A DNA stretch of 64,000 nucleotides from the NCBI GenBank assembly GCA_017513005.1, contig JAFWDM010000078.1, positions 17,228 to 81,227 on the forward strand. Direction: 5' to 3'. Under the pieces are notes generated by a model, which saw only the letters and a list, made by a program, of their open reading frames with translations, ran no database searches and was not told the DNA's origin. The DNA comes from Lachnospiraceae bacterium (GTDB lineage: Bacteria > Bacillota > Clostridia > Lachnospirales > Lachnospiraceae). Shown here in pieces: positions 8,804-16,433 of this stretch; the first letter of the stretch is position 1; each line of letters begins with the position of its first letter. A program made the position numbers and the translations under genes.

Positions 8804-11800
8804 TCACCAGGTCACGGCGATGTCGAGCTGGTTGGAATTCCGGCTGGCAAAACCGCCGGTATCACAGACGATGCAGGTCCCGAGGCTGCTTTCGACGTAA
8901 GAGCCGCGGGGGTGGACGCTGAGGTTTGCGGCGCACATGATGTAGTCGCCCAGCATCTTACAGCCGTCGTCCCGCACCCAGTACTCATCCGTGTTTCCCA
9001 TCCGCCGCATGATGTTCACAACACCGCTCATGTTGAGGTTGTAGTAGGTTTCTTTTCCGCTGGGACCGGTGACCGATCCCTTGCTCCTGGAAAGCACCGG
9101 TCCGTCCCAGTTGGGATTGCGGGTCTGGGTCTTGATCATCTCATGGTGCTCGATCTCCGCCAGGACACGTTCGGTCTCCGCACGGACATCCGCGGCATGG
9201 TCCGCCAGTTCACTCTCCTTTACTTCGTGCACAGAGGCAGTGAGCATCTCCATCTGCAGGTTCTGTTCCTCTTCCTCCCGGCGCAGCTGCTGCAGAACAT
9301 TTTCATCCGCAGTCACCCGGTCCGCTTCCAGATAGTGGAATTTTCCGTCCACATCGATTCTGGCATAGCGTTCATTTCCTGTTCCCGTCAGATGCACCTG
9401 TGTGTACTTCGGCAGGGAGACCAGCCGGGTCGCCTTGCTTCCGGTCCCGCCCAGAAGCCAGGCCTGCCGTGTGAGCCAGGCGCTGGTATCGGTTTTTTCA
9501 AAATACCTGTCCGAGGAGAAAAGCCTGGTCAGGAAATTGTCCGGTTTTTGAGTGGAACCGCCCTGGACTTTGCCGACAAAAGGGCTTTCCAGTCCCGTCC
9601 CGCTTTTTTCCGCCCTGCCCGGGAACAGCAGTTTGATAAGACCGGCCCCCTTGTTTTCACCATCCCTGCCGCTCTCCGCCTTACCCGCATCACTCGATCC
9701 ATCCGGGTGATTTCCGGGAGCAGAGTCCTCCTCTGCGCCCTCAAAAGCTGCATTCTCAGCAGCCGCATTCTCAAGAACTGCATTCTTAACAGCTGTATTC
9801 TCAGAAGACGCATCCTCAGAAGCAGCATCCTCAAAAGCTGTATTCTCAGAAGACGCATCCTCAGAAGCCGCATTTTCAGAAACTGCATTTTCAGAAGCTG
9901 CATTTTCAGAAGCTGCATCCTCCTGCCTGCCGGCAGCCGCAGCTCCACTGTCCGCATCCGTTTTTTTCCAGATCTGCCAGCAGCCTGAAACGTCGCAGAA
10001 AATATCTGCGCAGTCCTCACTGCGGAGCCAGGAGAGACGGCGCATGGCCAGAGGCGCACAGGGCAGCTCCTGTGCCAGAATCTTCACTGCCTCCTGCATT
10101 CTGCCTGCATACTCTGCATCTGTCCACCCTCCGGCAGAACCGGCAGTTTCTTCTTCCGGCTCCGCTCGGGAAGCCTCTTCCCCCGCCTGCTTCTCCTCTT
10201 CTTCCGACTCCTCCGCACCGGATTCTGCGTCTCCGGCTTTCTCTTCCTTCTCTGCAACGGCCCCGGTCAGCAGCCGGTCATAGGATTCGGAAGAAAAGCC
10301 GCACACATTTTCACTGCTGTCTGTCACATACCCCGCCAGTTCCTCCGAAGCCACATCGGATGCGAGGAAAATGCTGCCGCAGAGCATGTCAAAAGTCCCT
10401 GCCGCCTTCTCCTGGGCGATATCCTCTGCCTTTTCCGGCTCGACGCGGATCTCGATCCCCAGATCCTTCCATACGGAGACCAGGTACTCGGCGATCAGGT
10501 AAGAGACATCGTCTTCTCTTGCCAGGCAGGTCAGTACCGGGAATCCCTTTCCATCCGGATAGCCGGCTGCCGCCAGCAGCTCTTTCGCCTCTTCTGAGTC
10601 GCCCTCGATCCTCTGCCGCAATTCGTCATTCGTCTCCATCAGAGACAGGAGGGCCTCTGCAGGCGCATGCGACAGCGGATCATCGTCCGCCGCCAGGGAA
10701 GCGACCGGCGCATAGAGACCGCCCAGGATCTCTGCTGTGATATAGGCGCGGTCTGCAGCCACAGACATGGCCCGCCGCACGCGGGGATCCTCCAGTTCCT
10801 CCTTCCGGCAGTTGAACAGAAGACCAAGGGTATCCGGCACGATGGTCTGGTCATAGTAAGGGGCAAGTTCCGCAGAATCACCGGCCGCTGTTCCGGAGCT
10901 GTCTTTTGTTGTGTTATCCTGCTCATTTCCGGGAACACTTTCCTGCCCGGTCCTGTTTTTCTGCCAGGCACCGGAGCCGGTGAGTGCGGCCTCCTCCTCC
11001 GCCGGGATTCCCGAGAACGCATCCATCTCCCCGTTCAGAAAACCGGAATACTCTTCGTTCGCATCGCCGCTGACCATCCACAGAACTGCATCGAAGGGCG
11101 TTTTCTCTCCCGCGTGGTAATAGGGGTTCTTTTTCAGCAGGTATCCCTCCCCCTCCCGGAAGGACTCGACAATATAGGGGCCGTTTCCCGTGAGGGTCTC
11201 CCATCCCGGCGGGAGTATGTCCGCACTCTCTGTCTCCGGATCCTCTGCCGCTCCGTCGTTTTCCGTGTCAGAAGCTTCTGCCGCCCCGTCACCTTCTGCG
11301 TCCGTGGTCTCTGTCCCATCGGCAGCTTCCGCATCGGAACGATCCGCCTCGTCTACGCTATCCGCATCGGCGGTATCCGTCCCGTCTTCGCTCTCCGCGT
11401 CGGCAGTATCCGTTCCATCACCGCTCTCCGCATCGGCAGTATCCGTTCCATCGCCGCTCTCCGCATCGGCCGATTCCCTGCGGACCAGCTCCCGGACAGG
11501 CAGCAGGGCCCAGGAGGCACACTTCCGGGCAAAATCGGGATCGGGCGCCGTCAGGCGGACGACCAGGGTATCCGCATCCTCTGCAGATACATCCAGAGCG
11601 TCCTTTTCTCCGTTGAGGACGTCTTCATATCCCGCAATATTCCGGGTCAGATGGCTGCCGTAGAGGACTTCCGATGCGGGGTCTGCCGTCTGCCGGAAGA
11701 TCGCGGCAAAGTCAGCTGCCTCCAGTGTCTGCCCGTCCGACCAGCGCAGGTCGTCCTGCAGGGTAAAGGTCCACACAAGCCCGTCCTCAGAAACCTCCCA

Positions 11801-12304
11801 TTCCCTGGCGGCACCCGGTGCAGGTTCTCCGTTTTCATCCAGGACCGTCAATCCCTCGCTGACCTGCTTCAGGAGGCTAGCCGTATCCGCGTCCATGACC
11901 CTGGTCGGGTCCGGCTCCCCGGGCATTCCCGCCAGGTGGACGCGAAGGGGCCGGTCTTCTGTGCCCGCAGTGCCTGCGGTCCCTGCCGCCCACAAAGACG
12001 CAGTTTCTGCCGCCCCGGCGGCTGCCGTGTCCAATGCGGATGCGGCTCCCGTTGCCCCAACAGCTGCAGGCTCCTGTGCTGATCCGGCTCTCGTTGCCCC
12101 GGCAGCTGCCGGCTCCAATGCGGATCCGGCTCCCGTTGCTCCGGCAGCTGCCGGCTCCTGCGCTGACACAGCCCCCGTCGCTCCGGCCCCGGTATTGACC
12201 TCTTTCTGCGGCGCCGCACAGGCCGCCATGGAAATGATTAAAATAATTGTAGTGAGGACTCCGGCAAACCGCCTCATCCGTCCCGTAAACTGTCTTTTAT
12301 ACAT
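8804..12304 (-). CDS. Giant lipoprotein: peptide-type solute-binding domain fused to a 3D/RlpA-like barrel
   Basis: 1166 aa. Residues 1-29 are a lipoprotein signal (SMAAC, Cys29), followed by Ala/Gly repeats (GATGAGSALEPAA units). A family 5 solute-binding domain (OppA/DppA type) follows: RPLRVHLAG near 120, TFTLQDDLRWSDGQTLEAADF, and NGPYIVESFREGEGYLLKKN. It is interrupted by an acidic ESGDGTDTADA array (bases about 11225-11480) and an Glu-rich run (about 10150-10260). An Asn/Ala/Ser/Glu array (about 9740-9945) leads into an SH3-like stretch (SLPKYTQVHLTGTG), a coiled segment, and a C-terminal double-psi-barrel domain (YNLNMSGVV, DYIMCAANLSVHP, GTCIVCDTGGF). No permease or ATPase genes adjoin, so transport is doubtful; a cell-wall or sensing role is possible. 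Start: AAAGG 6 nt before ATG 12304. Both end domains are confident; the combination is unusual. Confidence 0.87.
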   Translation of the reverse strand: MYKRQFTGRMRRFAGVLTTIILIISMAACAAPQKEVNTGAGATGAVSAQEPAAAGATGAGSALEPAAAGATRAGSAQEPAAVGATGAASALDTAAAGAAETASLWAAGTAGTAGTEDRPLRVHLAGMPGEPDPTRVMDADTASLLKQVSEGLTVLDENGEPAPGAAREWEVSEDGLVWTFTLQDDLRWSDGQTLEAADFAAIFRQTADPASEVLYGSHLTRNIAGYEDVLNGEKDALDVSAEDADTLVVRLTAPDPDFARKCASWALLPVRELVRRESADAESGDGTDTADAESGDGTDTADAESEDGTDTADADSVDEADRSDAEAADGTETTDAEGDGAAEASDTENDGAAEDPETESADILPPGWETLTGNGPYIVESFREGEGYLLKKNPYYHAGEKTPFDAVLWMVSGDANEEYSGFLNGEMDAFSGIPAEEEAALTGSGAWQKNRTGQESVPGNEQDNTTKDSSGTAAGDSAELAPYYDQTIVPDTLGLLFNCRKEELEDPRVRRAMSVAADRAYITAEILGGLYAPVASLAADDDPLSHAPAEALLSLMETNDELRQRIEGDSEEAKELLAAAGYPDGKGFPVLTCLAREDDVSYLIAEYLVSVWKDLGIEIRVEPEKAEDIAQEKAAGTFDMLCGSIFLASDVASEELAGYVTDSSENVCGFSSESYDRLLTGAVAEKEEKAGDAESGAEESEEEEKQAGEEASRAEPEEETAGSAGGWTDAEYAGRMQEAVKILAQELPCAPLAMRRLSWLRSEDCADIFCDVSGCWQIWKKTDADSGAAAAGRQEDAASENAASENAVSENAASEDASSENTAFEDAASEDASSENTAVKNAVLENAAAENAAFEGAEEDSAPGNHPDGSSDAGKAESGRDGENKGAGLIKLLFPGRAEKSGTGLESPFVGKVQGGSTQKPDNFLTRLFSSDRYFEKTDTSAWLTRQAWLLGGTGSKATRLVSLPKYTQVHLTGTGNERYARIDVDGKFHYLEADRVTADENVLQQLRREEEEQNLQMEMLTASVHEVKESELADHAADVRAETERVLAEIEHHEMIKTQTRNPNWDGPVLSRSKGSVTGPSGKETYYNLNMSGVVNIMRRMGNTDEYWVRDDGCKMLGDYIMCAANLSVHPRGSYVESSLGTCIVCDTGGFASRNSNQLDIAVTW

Positions 12305-12339
12305 ACTCTGCCTTTTCTATTCTGTTGCCTTTTACGTCT

Positions 12340-12490
12340 GATTGAACAACAAGTCTACGAACCAACGCCACCACCGAGCTTATTGCCGGGCTTGCTTTTA
12401 AGTGTGATAGAACAACAGGTCTATAAACACCCGGTCTTTGTAGAACAGACCAGTGCACAAAATATTTTTGGACAACAAGTCTGTTTGTTT
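12340..12490. repeat. Three direct repeats upstream of the lipoprotein gene (possible operators)
   Basis: Minus-strand copies of GA(C/T)TTGTTGT(T/C)C occur at about 12344-12356, 12409-12422 and 12470-12482, spaced about 60-66 bp apart. They lie in the AT-rich region before the start codon. A repressor or activator binding array is possible. No clear -35/-10 pair was found among them. Confidence 0.45.
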
Positions 12491-12575
12491 TTAATTTTTT
12501 GTAACATTTCGTAATAATTATGATACATGATATACGCATTTTTGTCAAAAAAGACCGCCGGGCCTGGCTCATGGC

Positions 12576-12619
12576 AAATAAAAAACGGCATAACCGGGCC
12601 GGGGCCTGATTATGCCGTT
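12576..12619 (-). terminator. Intrinsic terminator downstream of fbp
   Basis: Stem ACGGCATAA/TTATGCCGT with a GC-rich inner part (12584-12592 with 12611-12619), followed by T6 on the minus strand. About 200 nt after the fbp stop, beyond the minisatellite. Confidence 0.8.
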
Positions 12620-12669
12620 CATTATTTCAAGTCTTTTCTGTCAAAACTTTTCTGCTCAGAAACGTTCCG

Positions 12670-12769
12670 TTCAGAGCCTTTTCTGTTCAGAGTCCATTCC
12701 GTTCAGAGTCCATTCCGTTCAGAGTCCATTCCGTTCAGAGTCCATTCCGTTCAGAGTCTTTTCTGTTCG
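12670..12769. repeat. Minisatellite, 16-bp unit, ~6 copies
   Basis: Four perfect copies of GTTCAGAGTCCATTCC flanked by diverged copies (TTTTCT in place of CATTCC). It lies in the 3' UTR of fbp, between the stop and the terminator. Confidence 0.9.
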
Positions 12770-12825
12770 GGGACGGATCCCGCTCTCTCCGGGGCGATCC
12801 ATCTCCTGCGGCAGGAGAGCAGCCG

Positions 12826-14829
12826 TCAGGATTCTCTCAGGATGCCGCTGCGGTAGGCGTCGAGCAGGGCCTGGAGATCCTTGATCCGCTCGCGGGTCCT
12901 CTTTCCGTCGTCAGTGTCCGCGATCATCACGCGGTGCTCCTCGATCTCGACGACTTCGGTGTCGGAGTGGATGTCGATGTTCTCCTCGATGGCCTTCTGC
13001 AGGCTGTGGAAGGGCTGGTGGGTCTTGAGCTTAAGCCCGTGGGAGTTGAAGATCAGCGTATAGCCTGCAATGCCGGTGGTCTTCTGGTAGGCGCGGCAGA
13101 AACCGCCGTCGATGACGTAGAGGCAGCCGTCCGCGCGGATGGGGGACTCGCCCTTTTTCACGGGTGTATGCCCGTTGATGATGTGGCTGCGGTCGGAGAA
13201 AAGTCCGAACTCATGCAGGATCATCTTGGCCGTGCGCCGCTCCGGATTGAAGCGGTAGTAGGGGTTTTTGGGCTCGTTCCAGGTGGACTCGTCCGTGATA
13301 TAGGTGCGCTCGAAGGTCTTGATAATCTTGCCGAAGAGTGGCGAATAGTAACCGCCCCACAGGTACCACATGAGGTCGACGCTGTCGGGATCCTTCCGGC
13401 TCCAGGCGCGGCGGGCTGCCGTGTCGAGCTGGTCCAGGAGGGCTTTGCCGTGGACGGGTTCGCCCCAGATCCGGACCTGTTCGAAGTTGCCGTCCCCGTC
13501 GAGCGGGATGCAGCCGTGGAATAGGAGGTTCTCATTGCAGACCAGGTACATGGATCCGCGGGAATACAGAAAATCGATGTGGTGGCGCAGGCGCACGGAG
13601 TTCATAAAGGCATGCTGCAGCTCCTGCATGACCTCTTCTTCTTCCGGGGTCAGACGCAGCGGGTCGGTCGGATCGACTGTCGGGAAATCCTTCGTCTTGA
13701 GCGGATAGACGACTCCTTCGATCTCCACCGTGCCCTCTTCCCAGTTGATTTTTTCAAAAAGGCACCGGTCATCCATCTGATATTCGGGATGGCGGTGGAC
13801 CATCTGGCCTTCCAGCTTGAACATCAGGGTGGAGATCGCTTTTTTGAGGGGATCCATCCCGTCGTCCACGAGATAGGTCTTCTCTGCAAAAAGAACGAGG
13901 CTGCGCATGCTGATGCCGTAGCCGTTTTCCAGGACTTCATAGTTGCCGTACTTGACGTTGTTGTTGATGCAGTTGAGGATGCTGCACATGTTGCCGGCCG
14001 CCGCACCCATCCAGAGCACGTCGTGGTTGCCCCACTGGATATCGAGCTCGTTCTTATAATTCCGCAACAGGTCCATGATCTTATCCGCATGCTCGCCGCG
14101 GTCGAAAATGTCTCCGATGATGTGGAGACGGTCCACAGTCAGACGCTTGGTAAGTTCGCAGAGGGCCGTGATGAAATCATCCGCACTCTCCGTATCCAGG
14201 ATCGAATCCAGGATCTTCGAGTGATAGAGCGTGCGGTTGTCGTCCTCGTCCTTCTGCGCGTGCATGAGCTCGTCGATGATGAAGGCGAACTCCTCCGGCA
14301 TGGCCCGGCGGACCTTGTTGCGCGTATACTTGGAGGAGACGAACCGGGTCAGCTCGATCAGCCGCTCCAGAAGCTGCTTGTAGACGCCCCGGTGAAGCTG
14401 GCCCTGCTTCTTCATGCGCTCCAGTTCTTTCTCCGGATAGTAGATCAGGGTGCAGAAAGCATCCTGCTCCTGCCGGGTCATGGTCTCTCCGAAGACCGCC
14501 TCGACCTTCTCCCGGATCACGCCCGAGCAGTTGTTGATGATGTGGGCAAACGCCTCATATTCCCCGTGGGGATCGCTGAGGAAGTGCTCCGTCCCCTTGG
14601 GCAGGTTCATGATCGCCTGCAGATTGATGATCTCCGCAAAGGCTGCCCGCCGGTTCGGGAATTCCCGCGCCAGCAGTCCCAGCATTTTCCAGTAATCCTC
14701 CGATACGTTCCCGAACCTGGTCAGTCCGGACACATCTACCGGCATGTTTCCGAGCTTATGCATCTCGGCATAATTTGTCGAGGAGCCGCTTCTTGTGTTC
14801 CCTGCAAATCCGTTTCCCGCATTATCCAT
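12826..14829 (-). CDS. fbp: Fructose-1,6-bisphosphatase, class III (Firmicutes type)
   Basis: Gluconeogenic phosphatase (fructose 1,6-bisphosphate to fructose 6-phosphate), 667 aa, the usual class III length. Metallophosphatase motifs are visible: LSDPHGEYEAF, IGDIFDRGEHAD, WGNHDVLW, and IINGHTPVKKGESP. Start chosen at ATG 14829, which has AAAGGA 10 nt upstream. The frame remains open to 15012, but that extra part is encoded by a duplicated 36-bp noncoding unit (14857-14964) and does not match the family. Terminator at 12576-12619. Confidence 0.95.
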   Translation of the reverse strand: MDNAGNGFAGNTRSGSSTNYAEMHKLGNMPVDVSGLTRFGNVSEDYWKMLGLLAREFPNRRAAFAEIINLQAIMNLPKGTEHFLSDPHGEYEAFAHIINNCSGVIREKVEAVFGETMTRQEQDAFCTLIYYPEKELERMKKQGQLHRGVYKQLLERLIELTRFVSSKYTRNKVRRAMPEEFAFIIDELMHAQKDEDDNRTLYHSKILDSILDTESADDFITALCELTKRLTVDRLHIIGDIFDRGEHADKIMDLLRNYKNELDIQWGNHDVLWMGAAAGNMCSILNCINNNVKYGNYEVLENGYGISMRSLVLFAEKTYLVDDGMDPLKKAISTLMFKLEGQMVHRHPEYQMDDRCLFEKINWEEGTVEIEGVVYPLKTKDFPTVDPTDPLRLTPEEEEVMQELQHAFMNSVRLRHHIDFLYSRGSMYLVCNENLLFHGCIPLDGDGNFEQVRIWGEPVHGKALLDQLDTAARRAWSRKDPDSVDLMWYLWGGYYSPLFGKIIKTFERTYITDESTWNEPKNPYYRFNPERRTAKMILHEFGLFSDRSHIINGHTPVKKGESPIRADGCLYVIDGGFCRAYQKTTGIAGYTLIFNSHGLKLKTHQPFHSLQKAIEENIDIHSDTEVVEIEEHRVMIADTDDGKRTRERIKDLQALLDAYRSGILRES

Positions 14830-14856
14830 TTTTGTGTGTTCCTTTCCTCTATCCCC

Positions 14857-14964
14857 CGTTTGCATGGTTGCCTTGCTGCACTTCCGCTCCATATGCGGAT
14901 ACCGTATCTGTACAGCATCAATTTCCGCCGTTTGCATGATTGCCATGCTGCACTTCCGCTCCAT
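14857..14964. repeat. 36-bp direct duplication upstream of fbp
   Basis: CCGTTTGCATG(G/A)TTGCC(T/A)TG followed by CTGCACTTCCGCTCCAT occurs at 14857-14892 and again at 14928-14964, 71 bp apart. It lies in the fbp leader. Confidence 0.85.
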
Positions 14965-15030
14965 GATCCGGAGCGGGACCCGGCCGTACATCCCCACGTT
15001 CCGGCCGGTCAAAGATCGAATCGCCCCCTT

Positions 15031-15429
15031 TTATCCGTTCGCAGGTCCGCAGGCCGAGCGGCAGCTTGAACATACGCCGTTGCAGCCTGCAAACGCCTTG
15101 TTCGGACGCGCCAGCAGTTGCATCATATCGGCGTCCAGCTGCTGCAGGATCTCTTCATTCGTCGGATACCGTCCCTTGAGCACGATCTTTCCATCCGCCG
15201 TCATACAGGGAAATCCGTCCATTCCCTCCCCCTGCATGATCTGCTGCACTGCAGGACTGTCCATAAAGACCAGCGAATCCTTGTGCAGGTTCAGATACCG
15301 CGCATCGGCGCCGCGGGCGCCAAGCGTATACAGCATAGTGCTCACGCGCCGGTAGTCTGAACCGATCTGCGAATCCTCGGGCTGCATCTCCGGTGAATAA
15401 TTGATGTCATATACTCTGATCTGTTTCAT
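15031..15429 (-). CDS. ArsD-like thioredoxin-fold protein
   Basis: 132 aa. The core matches the ArsD arsenic metallochaperone/repressor family: RVYDINYSPEM at the start, LNLHKDSLVFMDSPAVQQ, GMDGFPCMTADGKIVLKGRYP and TNEEILQQL. The N-terminal cysteine pair that binds As(III) in ArsD is absent. Instead there is a C-terminal Cys cluster (CNGVCSSCRSAC). No arsA, arsB or arsR lies nearby. It may be a metal or redox protein that borrowed the fold. It has its own promoter (15480-15508). Moderate confidence in family, none in substrate. Confidence 0.72.
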   Translation of the reverse strand: MKQIRVYDINYSPEMQPEDSQIGSDYRRVSTMLYTLGARGADARYLNLHKDSLVFMDSPAVQQIMQGEGMDGFPCMTADGKIVLKGRYPTNEEILQQLDADMMQLLARPNKAFAGCNGVCSSCRSACGPANG

Positions 15430-15479
15430 AACTATGCTTTCCTCTCTGCCATATGTGTCAGAATCATAAACTTCTCCCA

Positions 15480-15508
15480 GTATAACAAGACTGTCCGAAA
15501 GGTGTCAA
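15480..15508 (-). promoter_or_regulatory. Promoter of the ArsD-like gene
   Basis: Minus-strand TTGACA (15503-15508), 17 nt, TTATAC (15480-15485), about 50 nt before the start. A 29-bp palindromic element abuts it upstream. Confidence 0.65.
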
Positions 15509-15510
15509 AG

Positions 15511-15539
15511 GTGACAGAAGGGACGGTTCTTTTTGTCAC
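15511..15539. repeat. 29-bp palindromic repeat element, copy 1
   Basis: GTGACAGAAGGG then ACGGTTCTTTTTGTCAC. Imperfect palindrome with GTGACA/TGTCAC ends. It is 28/29 identical to copies at 54884 and 54925 and similar to 22759. Confidence 0.9.
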
Positions 15540-15548
15540 CTTCCGTCA

Positions 15549-16070
15549 TCACTGCCTGCGCTCCTTCATAAGCTCCTTGCCGATCTTCCCGGTCATGTGG
15601 TCGATCGTGATCTCCACGCAGCACAGGGTGCCGCGGCAGATCGTATCCTCGGTCTCCGCCATATAGAGTTCCTCGTATCCGGCGGAATATTTCGCTCCAA
15701 GGGTGTTGGCCGCCCTGCGCAGGGTTTCCTCGCCTTCGAGAAACCTGGCCCTGCCAAAAGCGATGACACTGCAGTACTTGGTCGTTCTCTCCTTCGGCAT
15801 GATCTCATCGCGGTCGACGACCGTGAAGGAGACCTTTTCATTGCGCCGGATGCCATCGATCTTGTGGCCTGTCGTCGCGCAGTGGAATCCGATGGTCCCA
15901 AGGCCCTTTCCCGCCTCCTCCGGAGGTGTATATACAAAATTCAGGGGAACTGTATACGGATAGCCATCGTCTCCGTATACGCCCAGCACCCCGGTCTTTG
16001 CGCGCAGCAGGATCTCCATACACTCCTGTGTCGTGATCTGCTGGCCTTTTCTTCTCATTTCTCTGAACAT
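15549..16070 (-). CDS. Pyridoxamine 5'-phosphate oxidase-like flavin-binding protein (NimA-like)
   Basis: About 173 aa with a split-barrel FMN-binding fold. Typical features: TTQECMEILLRAKTGVLGV at the N-terminus, GYPYTVPLNFVY, GTIGFHCATTGHKIDGI (flavin-contacting His region) and YCSVIAFGRARFLEG. Relatives include nitroimidazole reductases (Nim) and many uncharacterised clostridial flavoproteins, so resistance should not be assumed. Start at ATG 16070, supported by AAAGGA 7 nt upstream; an upstream ATG at 16103 is in frame but lacks a good site. Confidence 0.87.
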   Translation of the reverse strand: MFREMRRKGQQITTQECMEILLRAKTGVLGVYGDDGYPYTVPLNFVYTPPEEAGKGLGTIGFHCATTGHKIDGIRRNEKVSFTVVDRDEIMPKERTTKYCSVIAFGRARFLEGEETLRRAANTLGAKYSAGYEELYMAETEDTICRGTLCCVEITIDHMTGKIGKELMKERRQ

Positions 16071-16087
16071 AGCGTGTTCCTTTGCGC

Positions 16088-16261
16088 TCACATGACAGTA
16101 CAAACTTTCGCAGAAATACTAAATATCTTTCTTTCGTTGACATTCCAGATCATATTCTTAAAGCGATCAAATAAATCTGCACACTCCTCGAGAGTTATTT
16201 TCCACCTGATCCAGCAGCGTCTGAAAAGCCGCAGCTGCATATGCTCCAGATCTGTATTCAT
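16088..16261 (-). pseudogene. Small DUF3791-like remnant
   Basis: 57 codons after an ATG with GGAGGATGGAAA upstream. The start (HMQLRLFRRCWIRWKITLEE then CADLFDRF) resembles my memory of DUF3791 antitoxin-like proteins. The expected C-terminal half is replaced by an unrelated tail ending next to the following gene. A decayed copy is most likely; a short real protein is possible. The usual DUF3990 partner is not present. Confidence 0.4.
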
Positions 16262-16374
16262 TTTCCATCCTCCATTCCAGACTCCGTACGACGATTGGAC
16301 CGGTTGCGATCCGGAAAGAATCTTCATCGCACGAGCCCCGCGTGCGATTTCTGCATCTTTAAGACTGGCTTACG

Positions 16375-16432
16375 ATTTTTGCGCGCGTATTCCAGACTGG
16401 AGTCACGGGTATTGCGCTATGAAGAATATAGC
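16375..16432. repeat. Dispersed repeat, copy A
   Basis: TTTTTGCGCGCGTATTCCAG followed by ACTGGAGTCACGGGTATTGCG and CTATGAAGAATA. It matches 32776-32831 at most positions, 16 kb away. It contains a small GACT...AGTC hairpin. It could be an insertion-sequence end or a REP-like unit. Confidence 0.75.
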
Positions 16433-16433
16433 T

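Noticed and set aside
10667-12082. 471-codon plus-strand frame inside the giant lipoprotein
   Set aside because: Antisense shadow with repeated Arg/Ile/Gly stretches that reflect the acidic repeat on the other strand.
14830-15012. N-terminal extension of fbp to 15012
   Set aside because: Encoded by a duplicated noncoding unit; a better start with a ribosome site is at 14829.
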